Position numbers and translations under genes: made by a program. The notes beneath the pieces were generated by a model. That model was not told where the DNA came from. It was given only the letters and a program-made list of their open reading frames with translations, and made no database searches. This document shows, piece after piece, positions 1 to 10,552 of a DNA stretch of 64,000 nucleotides. How positions within the stretch are numbered: the stretch's first letter is position 1; each line of letters starts with the position of its first letter. Source of the stretch: Sulfitobacter undariae (GTDB lineage Bacteria > Pseudomonadota > Alphaproteobacteria > Rhodobacterales > Rhodobacteraceae); contig NZ_JACIEI010000006.1 of the NCBI RefSeq assembly GCF_014196805.1, forward strand, positions 1 through 64,000, read 5' to 3'.

Positions 1-200
1 ACAATATCTGCACCGCCAAGCCCAAAGTCCGTGCGCAATGGCGCGCCCTTTTTATTCTTCTGGCCTTTCACGACCACGCGTACAATCCAACGGCGCGCAC
101 CTGAGGGATCGACTACCAAATATAGACCATTCCCGTCGCCATGTCGCCCAGCGCCAAGATTTTCGACCAGCTTCTTTGTTAGTTTGCCGGATAGCGCCAT
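1..200 (-). CDS. Tyrosine recombinase (P4-like integrase), N-terminal part
   Basis: Reading leftward from the ATG at 198-200, the 66 visible codons encode a protein starting MALSGKLTKKLVENLGAG, followed by GDGNGLYLVVDPSGARRW and a basic stretch. This matches the arm-type DNA-binding domain (DUF4102) at the N-terminus of P4-like tyrosine integrases, where a 'DGxGLYLxVxPSGxRxW' pattern is characteristic. The catalytic domain (Arg-His-Arg-Tyr) would lie beyond the left edge, so activity cannot be judged. The gene begins 150 bases past the 3' end of a tRNA-Ser gene on the same strand, the usual place for an island or prophage integrase. The family call is firm; whether the gene is intact is unknown. 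Confidence 0.85.
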   Translation of the reverse strand, partial: MALSGKLTKKLVENLGAGRHGDGNGLYLVVDPSGARRWIVRVVVKGQKNKKGAPLRTDFGLGGADI

Positions 201-350
201 CTAAAAGTACCACATTCTATACCACTCAAGGAATGATAATAGACACAATTCGAAGAAACTCAAGGTGATCGAAATCTTCCGGTAATCTCATGAAAACAAA
301 TTGAAAAGTCGATCTAAGGTAACCTATGCAAACTCAATAAAAAGGTGTGA
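201..350. other. Junction between integrase gene and tRNA-Ser
   Basis: This is an AT-rich stretch between the integrase start and the tRNA 3' end. It should hold the integrase promoter and possibly integrase arm-binding sites, but I recognise no clear -35/-10 pair or repeat. The base composition looks more AT-rich than the flanking core genes, consistent with island DNA starting here. Confidence 0.4.
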
Positions 351-371
351 TGGCGGAGAAACAGGGATTCG
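351..371 (-). other. Putative attachment-site core at tRNA-Ser 3' end
   Basis: P4-like integrases usually recombine in the T-arm and 3' end of a tRNA gene. With the integrase gene starting just beyond the 3' end of this tRNA, the crossover is expected in the terminal bases of the tRNA, including the encoded CCA (TGG at 351-353 on the plus strand). The second copy of the direct repeat would be at the far end of the island, outside this window, so the exact core cannot be seen. Confidence 0.4.
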
Positions 372-441
372 AACCCTGGGAACCCTTTAGAGGCTCAACG
401 GTTTTCGAAACCGTCCCGTTCGACCACTCCGGCATTTCTCC
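351..441 (-). tRNA. tRNA-Ser (anticodon CGA), CCA encoded
   Basis: The reverse strand reads GGAGAAATGCCGGAGTGGTC at its 5' end and ends in TTCTCCGCCA. The acceptor stem GGAGAAA/TTTCTCC pairs fully. The anticodon stem ACGGT/ACCGT encloses the loop TTCGAAA, giving anticodon CGA for serine UCG codons. A long variable arm (TTGAGCCTCTAAAGGGTTCC region) and a T-loop GGTTCGAATCC are present, and the 91-nt length is normal for a class II tRNA-Ser with encoded CCA. It appears intact despite the neighbouring integrase, as expected when an element restores the tRNA end on insertion. Confidence 0.96.
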
Positions 442-587
442 GCGGGGATCTTGGATGGGTCGTTTAGTCGTGTTTTTGGAGCAGAGCAAGAGCTTGCCTG
501 CGCTTCTTTGCTGGTCACATGAATTTTCTTTGCAGTGCGCAACGGAACGGTTAGTTTGCATTTGAAAAACCAGAAAAAGGATACTCT

Positions 588-1430
588 ATGTCGTTGATCC
601 GTCAGGCCCTTATGATACCCGTTGCCGTGGTCATGCTTGGGGTTGGTGCTGTGGCTGTGCAAGCAGAAGCTCCGGCGCGGCAGGATGTTGAGTCATTTTT
701 GGAAGTGACAGGATTTGATGTCGCATTGGAGAGCATTCGTCTCTCGGCTGATGCTGCGCCGCAAATGCTGGGGCTAGAGGCCAAGGATTTTGGGTCGGAA
801 TGGCAGCGTTTGGTCGGTGAAGTGTTTGAGAAAGAGCTCATGCATAACATGGCCCTTAACATCCTAGAGAATACACTCACGGATGAATTGCTGACCCATG
901 CAGCGGATTTTTATGCCTCTGATCTGGGGCAGCGTCTGGTTCAGGCTGAAAACAGTTCGCATTTGATCGAAGAAGACGGGGTTAAATCCGAAAGCGGTGG
1001 CCAGATTGTTGAAGGGCTTAAGGGCATCAACTCACCGCGCGTGGCGATCTTGGAACGGCTTAATGCGGCCAGCGGTAGCGAAGACAGTTCTTTACGTTCT
1101 ATTCAGGAGGTGCAGATACGCTTCTTGATGGCGGCGGCTTGGGCTGGCGTTGTTGAGCTGCAAATGGATGAGCCTGATTTGCGAGAAGCGATGCGATCGC
1201 AAGAGGCGGATATTCGCAGCAACCTGCGCCAAAGTGCGCTGGAAGGGGCCGCATATACCTATCAGGCGTTTTCTGACGCAGAAATGGAGGATTACGCGGC
1301 CGCGTTGGAACATCCTAAAATGAAGAAGGTCTATGAGTTAATGAATGCGGTGCAATACGAAGTGATGGCGGATCGTTTTGAGGTGGTGGCAGGACGTTTG
1401 CGTGAAATGCAACCAAGTCAGGACCTATAA
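588..1430 (+). CDS. DUF2059-like exported protein, copy 1
   Basis: A 280-residue protein starting at an ATG preceded by AAGGA. Residues about 5-27 form a hydrophobic export signal ending in AVQAEA, so the product is probably periplasmic. Two short helical segments resemble DUF2059 repeats: one at about residues 97-124 (LTDELLTHAADFYASDLGQR) and one near 225-255 (FSDAEMEDYAAALEHPKM). DUF2059 has no established biochemical role. The next gene begins on the base after this stop codon and encodes a related protein, so the two are probably one operon and a duplicated pair. Function unknown; family assignment moderately sure. Confidence 0.75.
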   Translation: MSLIRQALMIPVAVVMLGVGAVAVQAEAPARQDVESFLEVTGFDVALESIRLSADAAPQMLGLEAKDFGSEWQRLVGEVFEKELMHNMALNILENTLTDELLTHAADFYASDLGQRLVQAENSSHLIEEDGVKSESGGQIVEGLKGINSPRVAILERLNAASGSEDSSLRSIQEVQIRFLMAAAWAGVVELQMDEPDLREAMRSQEADIRSNLRQSALEGAAYTYQAFSDAEMEDYAAALEHPKMKKVYELMNAVQYEVMADRFEVVAGRLREMQPSQDL

Positions 1431-2237
1431 ATGCGTAAACTACTTGCCGCGCTGATGATTGTTGCGACCGCGCTACCGCTTTGGGCGGGCGCGCGGTTGA
1501 CGGTTTTGATGGACGTTCTCGACATTCGCGAACTCAGTGGGATTTTACAAGATGAAGGGCTTGAATTCGGGCGCACGCTGAATCGTGACTGGCTTGACGA
1601 CGAAGGGGGCGCCGTGTGGTCGGGGCAGGTGCAGCGCATTTATGACGCTGAGCGTATCACCGAAAGCATCCGCGCGGGGTTGGAACCTGCTTTGGATGGT
1701 GAATTACTGGAAGATGTCATTGCATTTTATGGCTCTGAGCTGGGCGGCAAAATTGTGCAATTGGAAAACTCGGCGCGCCGTGCCATGTCCGACCCCGCGG
1801 TAGAAGAGCAAGCCCGTGCCCAATATGCCAGCCAAGACCAAGATGACCCGCGGTTGATCCTAATCGGGCAGATGATCAAGGCGGGGGATCTGGTGAACCG
1901 GAACGTTACATCGGCCCTTAATTCGAACTATCAATTCTTGCGGGCCTTGGTGGACGGGGATGTCTACGTGATGAGTGAGGATGAAATCCTTTCCGATGTA
2001 CTGGCTGAGCGTGACGCGATCACAGCAGATACAACCAACTGGTTGGGCGCATTTTTATCGCTGGCTTACAGCCCTCTCACGCTGGAAGAACTGACATTGT
2101 ATGCTGAATTTACCAGCAGCCCGGCAGGCAAAGCCCTGAACAGCGGCTTTTTCGCAGGGTTTGATCCACTTTATGAGGATATCTCATATGCGTTGGGGCG
2201 TGCTATGGCATTGAACATGGTTGCAGAAGAGCTGTGA
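1431..2237 (+). CDS. DUF2059-like exported protein, copy 2
   Basis: A 268-residue protein whose ATG immediately follows the TAA of the preceding paralogue. It has a signal peptide (about residues 1-20, ending LWAGA) and the same layout: one DUF2059-like helix pair near residues 85-115 (LEDVIAFYGSELGGKIVQLE) and one near 225-250 (LTLYAEFTSSPAGKALNSGF). Similar spacing and motif order suggest it arose by tandem duplication of copy 1 and then diverged. It is probably periplasmic and co-translated with copy 1. No catalytic motif is visible. Confidence 0.75.
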   Translation: MRKLLAALMIVATALPLWAGARLTVLMDVLDIRELSGILQDEGLEFGRTLNRDWLDDEGGAVWSGQVQRIYDAERITESIRAGLEPALDGELLEDVIAFYGSELGGKIVQLENSARRAMSDPAVEEQARAQYASQDQDDPRLILIGQMIKAGDLVNRNVTSALNSNYQFLRALVDGDVYVMSEDEILSDVLAERDAITADTTNWLGAFLSLAYSPLTLEELTLYAEFTSSPAGKALNSGFFAGFDPLYEDISYALGRAMALNMVAEEL

Positions 2238-2499
2238 TCAGGCCGTTTGCTCCGTTACACGTGGTGCATCGCCGATAAATCGGTCTGCTCAACGCGAAAA
2301 TTGGCTAAACCATGGGCAAAGCACCTTGACTTGTAGGGCTTATACGCCGATAAGCCGCCATCTCGACAGGTGTTACCTGTATCGGGACTATTTTTAATGA
2401 CGCCCTAAGGGCGCGCTGTTCCAGGTGGATGCGGGCAATGTTCCGATCCAAAACACCCGATACGGGGGCCAAAGAACGCGACCAAGTGAAGGAAGACCT
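2238..2499 (+). promoter_or_regulatory. rplU leader and candidate promoter
   Basis: This is the 262-base space before rplU. The best sigma-70-like match is TTGACT at 2326-2331, a 17-base spacer and a weak GATAAG at 2349-2354, which would leave a leader of about 140 bases. Within the leader, CGCCCTAAGGGCG at 2401-2413 can form a short stem. The Shine-Dalgarno GGAAG lies just before the rplU ATG at 2500. The promoter is tentative. Confidence 0.35.
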
Positions 2500-3207
2500 A
2501 TGTTTGCGGTCCTGAAAACAGGCGGTAAGCAATATAAAGTTCAAGCGGGCGATATGCTCCGTGTGGAACGTATTGCGGCATCTGCCGGTGAGACAGTTCA
2601 ATTCAACGAAGTGCTGATGCTGGGTGGCGATAACCCAACTGTTGGCGCGCCAATGATCGAAGACGCCGGCGTTCAAGCCGAAGTGGTTGATCAGATCAAA
2701 GGCGAAAAAGTCATCCACTTCGTTAAACGTCGTCGGAAGCACTCTTCCAAGCGTACAAAAGGCCACCGTCAGAAGCTGACATTGGTTAAGATCACCGAGA
2801 TCCTCGCATCTGGCGCAGGTAAATCCGGCGTTGCAGCTGCAATCGGTACAGGTTCCGTTTCTGCGGCAGCCGTTGCTGCGATCACCGGTAAATCCGTTGA
2901 CACGACACCCGTGAAAAAAGCCAAAGCAGCCAAGCCTGCTAAAGCCGAAGCGCCTAAAGCAGAGAAAGCTGAAAAGCCTGCCAAAGCGAAAAAAGCTGCT
3001 AAAGCTGAAGGCGATGATCTGTCCGAAATCTCTGGCGTTGGTCCAGTTATCGTGGGCAAACTGAACGATGCGGGTATCACCACATTCGCTCAGATCGCTG
3101 CATGGACTGATGCAGACGTAGAAGAGATCGAAGAGAAACTGTCGTTCAAAGGTCGTGTCGGTCGTGAAGACTGGATTGCACAGGCCAAAGTTCTGGCAAA
3201 AGGCTAA
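2500..3207 (+). CDS. rplU: Ribosomal protein L21 with C-terminal helix-hairpin-helix extension
   Basis: Large-subunit ribosomal protein L21, which binds 23S rRNA. The start ATG at 2500 follows GGAAG and gives the canonical N-terminus [14 protein letters not shown]; an upstream in-frame codon at 2425 has no family support. Residues 1 to about 103 are the L21 core, including the [19 protein letters not shown] region. The remainder, to residue 235, is far longer than the roughly 100-residue L21 of most bacteria. It has an Ala/Lys/Pro-rich linker (about 145-170) and then a helix-hairpin-helix-like domain ([20 protein letters not shown]). Such extended L21 proteins are known from Rhodobacterales. 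It lies 11 bases upstream of rpmA in the usual rplU-rpmA-obg order. Confidence 0.95.
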   Translation: MFAVLKTGGKQYKVQAGDMLRVERIAASAGETVQFNEVLMLGGDNPTVGAPMIEDAGVQAEVVDQIKGEKVIHFVKRRRKHSSKRTKGHRQKLTLVKITEILASGAGKSGVAAAIGTGSVSAAAVAAITGKSVDTTPVKKAKAAKPAKAEAPKAEKAEKPAKAKKAAKAEGDDLSEISGVGPVIVGKLNDAGITTFAQIAAWTDADVEEIEEKLSFKGRVGREDWIAQAKVLAKG

Positions 3208-3218
3208 GGAGAGACCTA

Positions 3219-3488
3219 ATGGCACACAAAAAAGCAGGCGGCTCATCCCGTAACGGACGCGACTCAGCTGGTCGTCGTCTTGGCGTTAAAAAATACGGCG
3301 GCGAAGTTGTCGTTCCCGGCAACATCATCGTGCGTCAGCGCGGCACTACATTCTGGCCAGGCCAGAACGTAGGCATGGGCAAAGATCACACGATCTTCGC
3401 AACTGTTGACGGCAATGTTCAGTTCCACAAGGGCCTGAAAAACCGCACGTTCATCTCCATCGTACCGGCGGCAGAAGCTGCTGAATAA
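3219..3488 (+). CDS. rpmA: Ribosomal protein L27
   Basis: An 89-residue L27 of the 50S subunit, whose N-terminus reaches the peptidyl-transferase centre. It begins [20 protein letters not shown] with the conserved [14 protein letters not shown] and [10 protein letters not shown] segments. The start follows AGGAGA at ideal spacing, 11 bases after rplU, so the two are co-transcribed. No N-terminal processing peptide (as in Firmicutes) is present. A terminator follows at 3516-3545. Confidence 0.98.
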   Translation: MAHKKAGGSSRNGRDSAGRRLGVKKYGGEVVVPGNIIVRQRGTTFWPGQNVGMGKDHTIFATVDGNVQFHKGLKNRTFISIVPAAEAAE

Positions 3489-3515
3489 GCCGTACCTGTA
3501 AGATGACAAAAAAAC

Positions 3516-3545
3516 AGGGATCGGTGGAAACGCCGGTCCCTTTTT
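3516..3545 (+). terminator. Intrinsic terminator after rpmA
   Basis: An 11-bp stem (3516-3526 with 3531-3541, two G-U pairs) closes a GAAA tetraloop and is followed by a run of five T. It would end the rplU-rpmA transcript, so the downstream small ORFs and obg need readthrough or their own promoter. Confidence 0.85.
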
Positions 3546-3582
3546 CACGTGTGTTGGTCTTTAAATCCAGAAGGAGTGGTAA

Positions 3583-3636
3583 ATGATTTATGCTAAAGCC
3601 ACCCATCTGGCGGTTCAACGCTGGAGTGTCCCGTGA
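3583..3636 (+). CDS. Short leader ORF (17 codons) before small membrane protein
   Basis: The ATG at 3583 has a near-perfect Shine-Dalgarno (AGAAGGAG) and opens the peptide MIYAKATHLAVQRWSVP, stopping at TGA 3634-3636. That stop overlaps the GTG start of the next ORF in a GTGA arrangement, typical of translational coupling. It could be a leader peptide, a tiny gene, or the first codons of a longer gene separated by a frameshift. The strong ribosome-binding site is directly visible; the function is not known. Confidence 0.45.
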   Translation: MIYAKATHLAVQRWSVP

Positions 3637-3878
3637 GCATTGCCTTTTGTCGTTGGTATAGCACTGGCAACAGTGGCATGGATGATATTTATGGCGGGAA
3701 ATACGTTTCGACGGCGTATATTCTCTGGCTCGCGTGGACCGTCGCGATCTTGCACCTTTTGTGGGCCTTGGGTGGTCAGACTGTTGCAGGGACCCGCGCA
3801 GAACTCTATCTAATGTGGATGCTCGCCGCGCTGATTGTGGCATCCGTTCTTTTTGTACTTTTCGCGGGAGGCGCGTAA
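3633..3878 (+). CDS. Small two-helix membrane protein, unknown function
   Basis: An 81-residue ORF with GTG start preceded by GGAG at 7 bases and overlapping the leader ORF stop. An alternative ATG at 3678 would give 66 residues but has a poor ribosome-binding site. Two hydrophobic segments (YILWLAWTVAILHLLWALG and LYLMWMLAALIVASVLFVLF) indicate two transmembrane helices. The GNAT gene begins one base after its stop codon, so the two are an operon. I do not recognise the family. Confidence 0.6.
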   Translation: MSIAFCRWYSTGNSGMDDIYGGKYVSTAYILWLAWTVAILHLLWALGGQTVAGTRAELYLMWMLAALIVASVLFVLFAGGA

Positions 3879-3879
3879 T

Positions 3880-6558
<2,679 letters not shown>

Positions 6559-6565
6559 GGAAAAC

Positions 6566-7834
6566 ATGATGACTGATCTGACTGACATTCCCGCAGTGAT
6601 GGCTGATATTGGCGCACGTGCCAAAGCGGCTGCTGCAACTTTGGCGACGGCCACAGCCGAGCGTAAACATGCTGCGCTCATCTCCGCTGCAGATGCTGTG
6701 TGGAGCCGCCGTGAAGAAATTTACACCGCCAACGCCCAAGACATGGCCTATGGCACCGACAAGGGCCTGAGCCCCGCCATGCTGGACCGCCTGAAGCTTG
6801 ATGATGCGCGTTTGCAAAGCATCGTGGATGGGCTGCGTGCGATTGCCGAACAACCTGATCCCGTTGGTGAGGTTATGGCCGAATGGGACCAGTCCAGCGG
6901 CATTCACATCGCTCGCGTGCGCACGCCTTTGGGTGTCATTGGTGTGATCTATGAATCGCGTCCGAATGTGACGGCGGATGCGGGCGCGCTCTGTCTGAAG
7001 GCGGGCAATGCTGTGATCTTGCGCGGCGGCTCTGAGAGTTTTCACAGCAGCCGTGCGTTACATGCCTGTTTGCAGCAAGGTCTGCGCGATGCCGGTTTGC
7101 CCGAAGATGCGATCCAGCTGGTGCCGACCCGTGACCGTGCCGCAGTGCAGGCAATGCTAACCATGACTGATACAATTGATGTGATTGTGCCGCGTGGGGG
7201 CAAGGGCTTGGTCGGGTTGGTGCAGCGTGAAGCGCGTGTGCCTGTATTTGCCCACCTTGAAGGCATTGTGCATATCTACATCGATAAAGAAGCCGACCCT
7301 GAAAAAGTGCTGAAGGTCGTACTTAACGCCAAGACGCGGCGCACAGGTGTTTGCGGCGCTGCTGAATGTTTGTTGATCCACAAGGATGTAAGCCAGACAA
7401 TCGGCAAAGGCGTGATCAACGCGCTGATGGCCGCAGGTGTCGAAGTACGTGCCGATGGGGGATTGCAGCGGATTGAAGGTGTGGTTGCCGCGCAGGATGA
7501 TGATTGGGGCCGCGAATACCTTGATATGATCATTGCCGCGCGTGAAGTGGACAGCCTTGAGGATGCAATTGCGCATATCAGCCAATATGGTTCCAACCAC
7601 ACGGATTGTATCCTGACCGAAGATTTGGCTGCCGCTGAGACCTTCATGAATAGGCTCGACAGTGCAATTGTGATGCACAATGCTTCTACCCAGTTCGCCG
7701 ACGGCGGAGAATTCGGCATGGGTGCGGAAATCGGCATTGCCACGGGCAAGATGCATGCACGCGGCCCCGTCGGGGCGGCGCAGCTGACCAGCTTTAAGTA
7801 TAAGGTAACTGGCAACGGCACGATACGCAGTTAA
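6566..7834 (+). CDS. proA: Gamma-glutamyl phosphate reductase
   Basis: Converts gamma-glutamyl phosphate to glutamate semialdehyde with NADPH, following ProB. It is 422 residues from the ATG at 6566 (a second ATG follows at once; AAGGA lies upstream). It shows '[19 protein letters not shown]', the '[10 protein letters not shown]' segment, and '[12 protein letters not shown]' with the catalytic cysteine. The C-terminus '[17 protein letters not shown]' is typical of ProA. It forms an operon with obg and proB and converges on chpT, the two stop codons overlapping by 4 bases. Confidence 0.97.
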   Translation: MMTDLTDIPAVMADIGARAKAAAATLATATAERKHAALISAADAVWSRREEIYTANAQDMAYGTDKGLSPAMLDRLKLDDARLQSIVDGLRAIAEQPDPVGEVMAEWDQSSGIHIARVRTPLGVIGVIYESRPNVTADAGALCLKAGNAVILRGGSESFHSSRALHACLQQGLRDAGLPEDAIQLVPTRDRAAVQAMLTMTDTIDVIVPRGGKGLVGLVQREARVPVFAHLEGIVHIYIDKEADPEKVLKVVLNAKTRRTGVCGAAECLLIHKDVSQTIGKGVINALMAAGVEVRADGGLQRIEGVVAAQDDDWGREYLDMIIAAREVDSLEDAIAHISQYGSNHTDCILTEDLAAAETFMNRLDSAIVMHNASTQFADGGEFGMGAEIGIATGKMHARGPVGAAQLTSFKYKVTGNGTIRS

Positions 7835-8424
7835 AAGCGGATGATGACGGGGGTGGCGTTGGTGGATGTATGAACGCTGCGCCCGTCTTCTGCTGCGAAT
7901 GTCGGAAGCAAGCCGAACTGTACATGCGACGGGCTCAGGTCTGTTGGGTGGTTTCCGTTGACCAGCTGTGACCAAAGCAGGTCGTCAACGATATATTTGT
8001 CTGCGTGACCTGTAAGGGTGATTTGGTCATCATCCTCCGAAACCTCAATACGCCCGCCAAAAGGCATCGATGTTTCCATACATAGCAAAGCCAGAAATGT
8101 GAGCCGAACAATATTGCGCGGCTGGCTGTCTGTGATGTTCCATGTGACAGAAACACGTGAAGTGCTGTAATAGCCATCTAGGATTGTAGATACCTCGGTC
8201 TGGCCAATCATTTGGTCGCTGGCTGCGCCAAAAGCGATGCGAAACAAACGGATACGGGCGCTGGCGCTGGCCACGCTGTCGGCAATCAGCGCCATCTCTG
8301 GACTTGTTGAGGCGCTGCTCATCGCGACGAGTTCAAGACCATTGTTGATCGCGCCTATGGGCGATATTAAGTCATGACAAATGCGGCTGCCGATGAGCGA
8401 AGCAAAATTGGGGGTTTCGGGCAT
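7831..8424 (-). CDS. chpT: Histidine phosphotransferase ChpT
   Basis: A 197-residue homologue of ChpT, which relays phosphate from CckA to the master regulators CtrA and CpdR. The start at 8424 gives [20 protein letters not shown]; the phospho-accepting histidine is in '[19 protein letters not shown]', the family signature. The C-terminal half is a degenerate ATPase-like fold with no ATP-binding motifs, as expected for ChpT. Its presence implies a CckA-ChpT-CtrA relay, used in Rhodobacterales for motility and gene-transfer-agent control. It is divergent from the DUF3553 gene, with only 33 bases between the starts. Confidence 0.9.
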   Translation of the reverse strand: MPETPNFASLIGSRICHDLISPIGAINNGLELVAMSSASTSPEMALIADSVASASARIRLFRIAFGAASDQMIGQTEVSTILDGYYSTSRVSVTWNITDSQPRNIVRLTFLALLCMETSMPFGGRIEVSEDDDQITLTGHADKYIVDDLLWSQLVNGNHPTDLSPSHVQFGLLPTFAAEDGRSVHTSTNATPVIIRF

Positions 8425-8457
8425 TATAGCGGGATCCTCATAAAAATAGGGTAAAGA

Positions 8458-8640
8458 ATGGACGATTTGAATGCAATTCTGACGCCGGGTATGTTGGTGC
8501 GGCATCCGGGGATGCCTGATTGGGGGGTAGGGCAGGTGCAAAGCAACATCGGCGGCAAACTCACTGTGAATTTCAGAGAAGCAGGTAAAATTGTGATCGA
8601 CAGTTCACGCATCGGTTTGCTTCCTGTATTTGATGGTTAA
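8458..8640 (+). CDS. DUF3553 small protein
   Basis: A complete 60-residue protein of the DUF3553 family, recognised by 'GMLVRHPGMPDWGVGQVQSN' and 'GKLTVNFREAGK'. The fold is probably a small beta barrel; DUF3553 segments also occur fused to UvrD-type helicases in alphaproteobacteria, but a role is not established. It is divergent from chpT, and the two share a very short promoter region. Family call is good; function unknown. Confidence 0.8.
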   Translation: MDDLNAILTPGMLVRHPGMPDWGVGQVQSNIGGKLTVNFREAGKIVIDSSRIGLLPVFDG

Positions 8641-8786
8641 TGGTGGCGACTTATACTTAACAATTGGTAACTATTTGCTCATTCGTTAAGAAATAGAAGA
8701 TTTGGCTTGTCACTTGTAACAGGTCGATACGTTGCTAATTTGCATCGGAGCACGTATCCAAGCACAGGTTCAGGGTAGGAAGTGGC

Positions 8787-9551
8787 ATGAGTAAAATGGG
8801 CAGGCCAGAGTTCACAGTGAAATTGGCCGAGACTGACGCAGAGCTACGCGCGGCTCAGCGCTTGCGCTATGATGTATTTGTACGCGAATTGGGCGGCGGT
8901 GGTGAATTGGTTGATCATGTCGCGGGGTTGGAGCGTGACCGGTTTGATCCCTATTTTGATCACATGATCCTGACCGAAACGGGGTGTGATGAAGTCATTG
9001 GTGTTTACCGCTTGCTACGGTCAACAGCAGCCCAAGCTGCGGGCGGTTTTTACTCCGAAGGAGAGTATGACCTGAGCGTGCTCAAAGCATCTGAGCGCCG
9101 GTTGCTGGAGTTGGGACGGTCGTGTCTGCACCCTGATTACCGTGGCGGAACGGCCATGCACCGACTTTGGCAGGGACTGGCTGATTATGTCCTAGAGCAC
9201 CGGATCGAAATTCTCTTTGGTGTGGCCAGTTTTCATGGCACCGATATTGACGTGTTGGCTCAGCCGCTTTCACTTTTGCATGAACGCCATCTTGCGCCGC
9301 CTGAACTTAGGGTGAAGGCCCATCCTGCAGCTTTCCAGAGAATGGATATGATCGCGCCAGAGAACCTCGATCGGCGCCAAGCAATGGTGCAAGTGCCAAG
9401 CCTGATCAAAGCCTATCTGCGGTTGGGCGGCTGTGTGGGCGAGGGGGCTTATGTGGACCACGTCTTTAATACGACCGATGTGTTTTTGATCATGGATACG
9501 GCGCAAATGAACGAAAGACAGGCCCGAATATACGGGGGAAATCGTCAGTGA
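8787..9551 (+). CDS. olsB: Ornithine N-acyltransferase (OlsB)
   Basis: A 254-residue GNAT-like acyltransferase that transfers a 3-hydroxyacyl chain from ACP to ornithine, making lyso-ornithine lipid. Typical segments are 'AAQRLRYDVFVRELGG', 'VIGVYRLLR' and 'ELGRSCLHPDYRGGTAMHRL'. The downstream olsA starts within its stop codon (GTGA), so lipid synthesis is encoded as a coupled pair. Ornithine lipids often replace phospholipids when phosphate is scarce, but I see no convincing Pho box upstream. A near-palindrome TGTCAC-TT-GTAACA lies at 8708-8721. Confidence 0.9.
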   Translation: MSKMGRPEFTVKLAETDAELRAAQRLRYDVFVRELGGGGELVDHVAGLERDRFDPYFDHMILTETGCDEVIGVYRLLRSTAAQAAGGFYSEGEYDLSVLKASERRLLELGRSCLHPDYRGGTAMHRLWQGLADYVLEHRIEILFGVASFHGTDIDVLAQPLSLLHERHLAPPELRVKAHPAAFQRMDMIAPENLDRRQAMVQVPSLIKAYLRLGGCVGEGAYVDHVFNTTDVFLIMDTAQMNERQARIYGGNRQ

Positions 9552-10381
9552 GGGCAGGCTGGGACAATGGAGAGGAACCTAATCTGCCACAAGTAGCGGG
9601 CCTTGGTTGGGTACGTGTTGCGCTGCGGGGGCTGATCCTCGCTGGGTTGGTTTTTGGCGGTTTGGTTGTGCTACTGCTGTGTCGTCTGATTGAGCGCCCC
9701 TTGTACGGCCAGCACAGGCCCGCCACGCCCTATATTACACAGTTTGTCTGTCGTAATGCGCTGCGGGTGATTGGCTTGCGGTTGCGGGTGACGGGCACGC
9801 CGATGACTGCACGTGGGGTTGTTGTGGCCAACCATTCCAGTTGGCTGGATATATTTGTGCTGAATGCGGCAAAACGGGTCTATTTTGTCTCCAAATCCGA
9901 AGTCGCATCTTGGCCGGGTATTGGTTGGTTGGCGCGGGCAACTGGCACGGTCTTTATTGAGCGCACCCCAGCCCTTGCGCGGATGCAGACGGAATTGTTC
10001 AAAGAACGGCTGTTGGCAGGGCACAAGCTGCTGTTTTTCCCTGAAGGAACCAGCACAGATGGGCTGCAAGTCATTCCCTTTAAAACAACATTGTTTCAGG
10101 CTTTTCTGGACCCCGACCTAAAGGAAGAGATTTACGTCCAGCCTGTCGCGCTAAATTATCATGCCCCTGCGGGTGTGGATGCACGGTTTTATGGCTGGTG
10201 GGGGGATATGGAGTTTGCGACGCATCTACTTGCTACATTGGCGCCCAAACGATCGGGCGCGGTTAATGTGACCTATTGCCCCCCTTTGCGCGTGGCAGAT
10301 TATGACAGCCGAAAAGCACTTGCCGCGGCCTGTGAAAGCGCCGTGAGGCAGGCACATGGTGCGAACTTGTCCATAAAATAG
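9548..10381 (+). CDS. olsA: Lyso-ornithine lipid O-acyltransferase (OlsA)
   Basis: A 277-residue membrane-bound PlsC-type acyltransferase that adds the second acyl chain to lyso-ornithine lipid. The start is GTG at 9548, overlapping the olsB stop by 4 bases. One transmembrane helix lies at about residues 20-45. Acyltransferase motifs are present: 'NHSSWLD' (HX4D), 'GTVFIERT', 'FPEGTSTDG', and 'QPVALNY'. The olsB partner supports OlsA over a general PlsC, although some PlsC-type activity cannot be excluded. Confidence 0.88.
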   Translation: MRAGWDNGEEPNLPQVAGLGWVRVALRGLILAGLVFGGLVVLLLCRLIERPLYGQHRPATPYITQFVCRNALRVIGLRLRVTGTPMTARGVVVANHSSWLDIFVLNAAKRVYFVSKSEVASWPGIGWLARATGTVFIERTPALARMQTELFKERLLAGHKLLFFPEGTSTDGLQVIPFKTTLFQAFLDPDLKEEIYVQPVALNYHAPAGVDARFYGWWGDMEFATHLLATLAPKRSGAVNVTYCPPLRVADYDSRKALAAACESAVRQAHGANLSIK

Positions 10382-10552
10382 GGATATGCGGTATTTTCGC
10401 TTGCGATACCCGTAATCCTGATGTACCTGCGCCCTACTTAATCCCGCAGTCGGGGATGGGACCAATGGGGAGAAATCCCAAAGGTTCCGCCGGTTGGTAC
10501 ACATTCTGTGTATCATTCCCCCGATGAGGCTAAACCGGAAAGGTATAAAGAC

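Noticed and set aside
38-268. 76-residue plus-strand frame in the integrase region
   Set aside because: It lies opposite the integrase N-terminus, whose protein sequence clearly matches a known family; the plus frame is basic and low in structure, a shadow.
2305-3246. 313-residue minus-strand frame opposite rplU
   Set aside because: It covers rplU in antisense, is rich in Phe/Cys/Arg in patterns expected from reversed Lys/Ala codons, and has no family resemblance.
8701-8760. Pho box upstream of olsB
   Set aside because: TTGTCAC and TAACAG occur, but not as repeats at 11-base spacing; it is better described as a near-palindrome.
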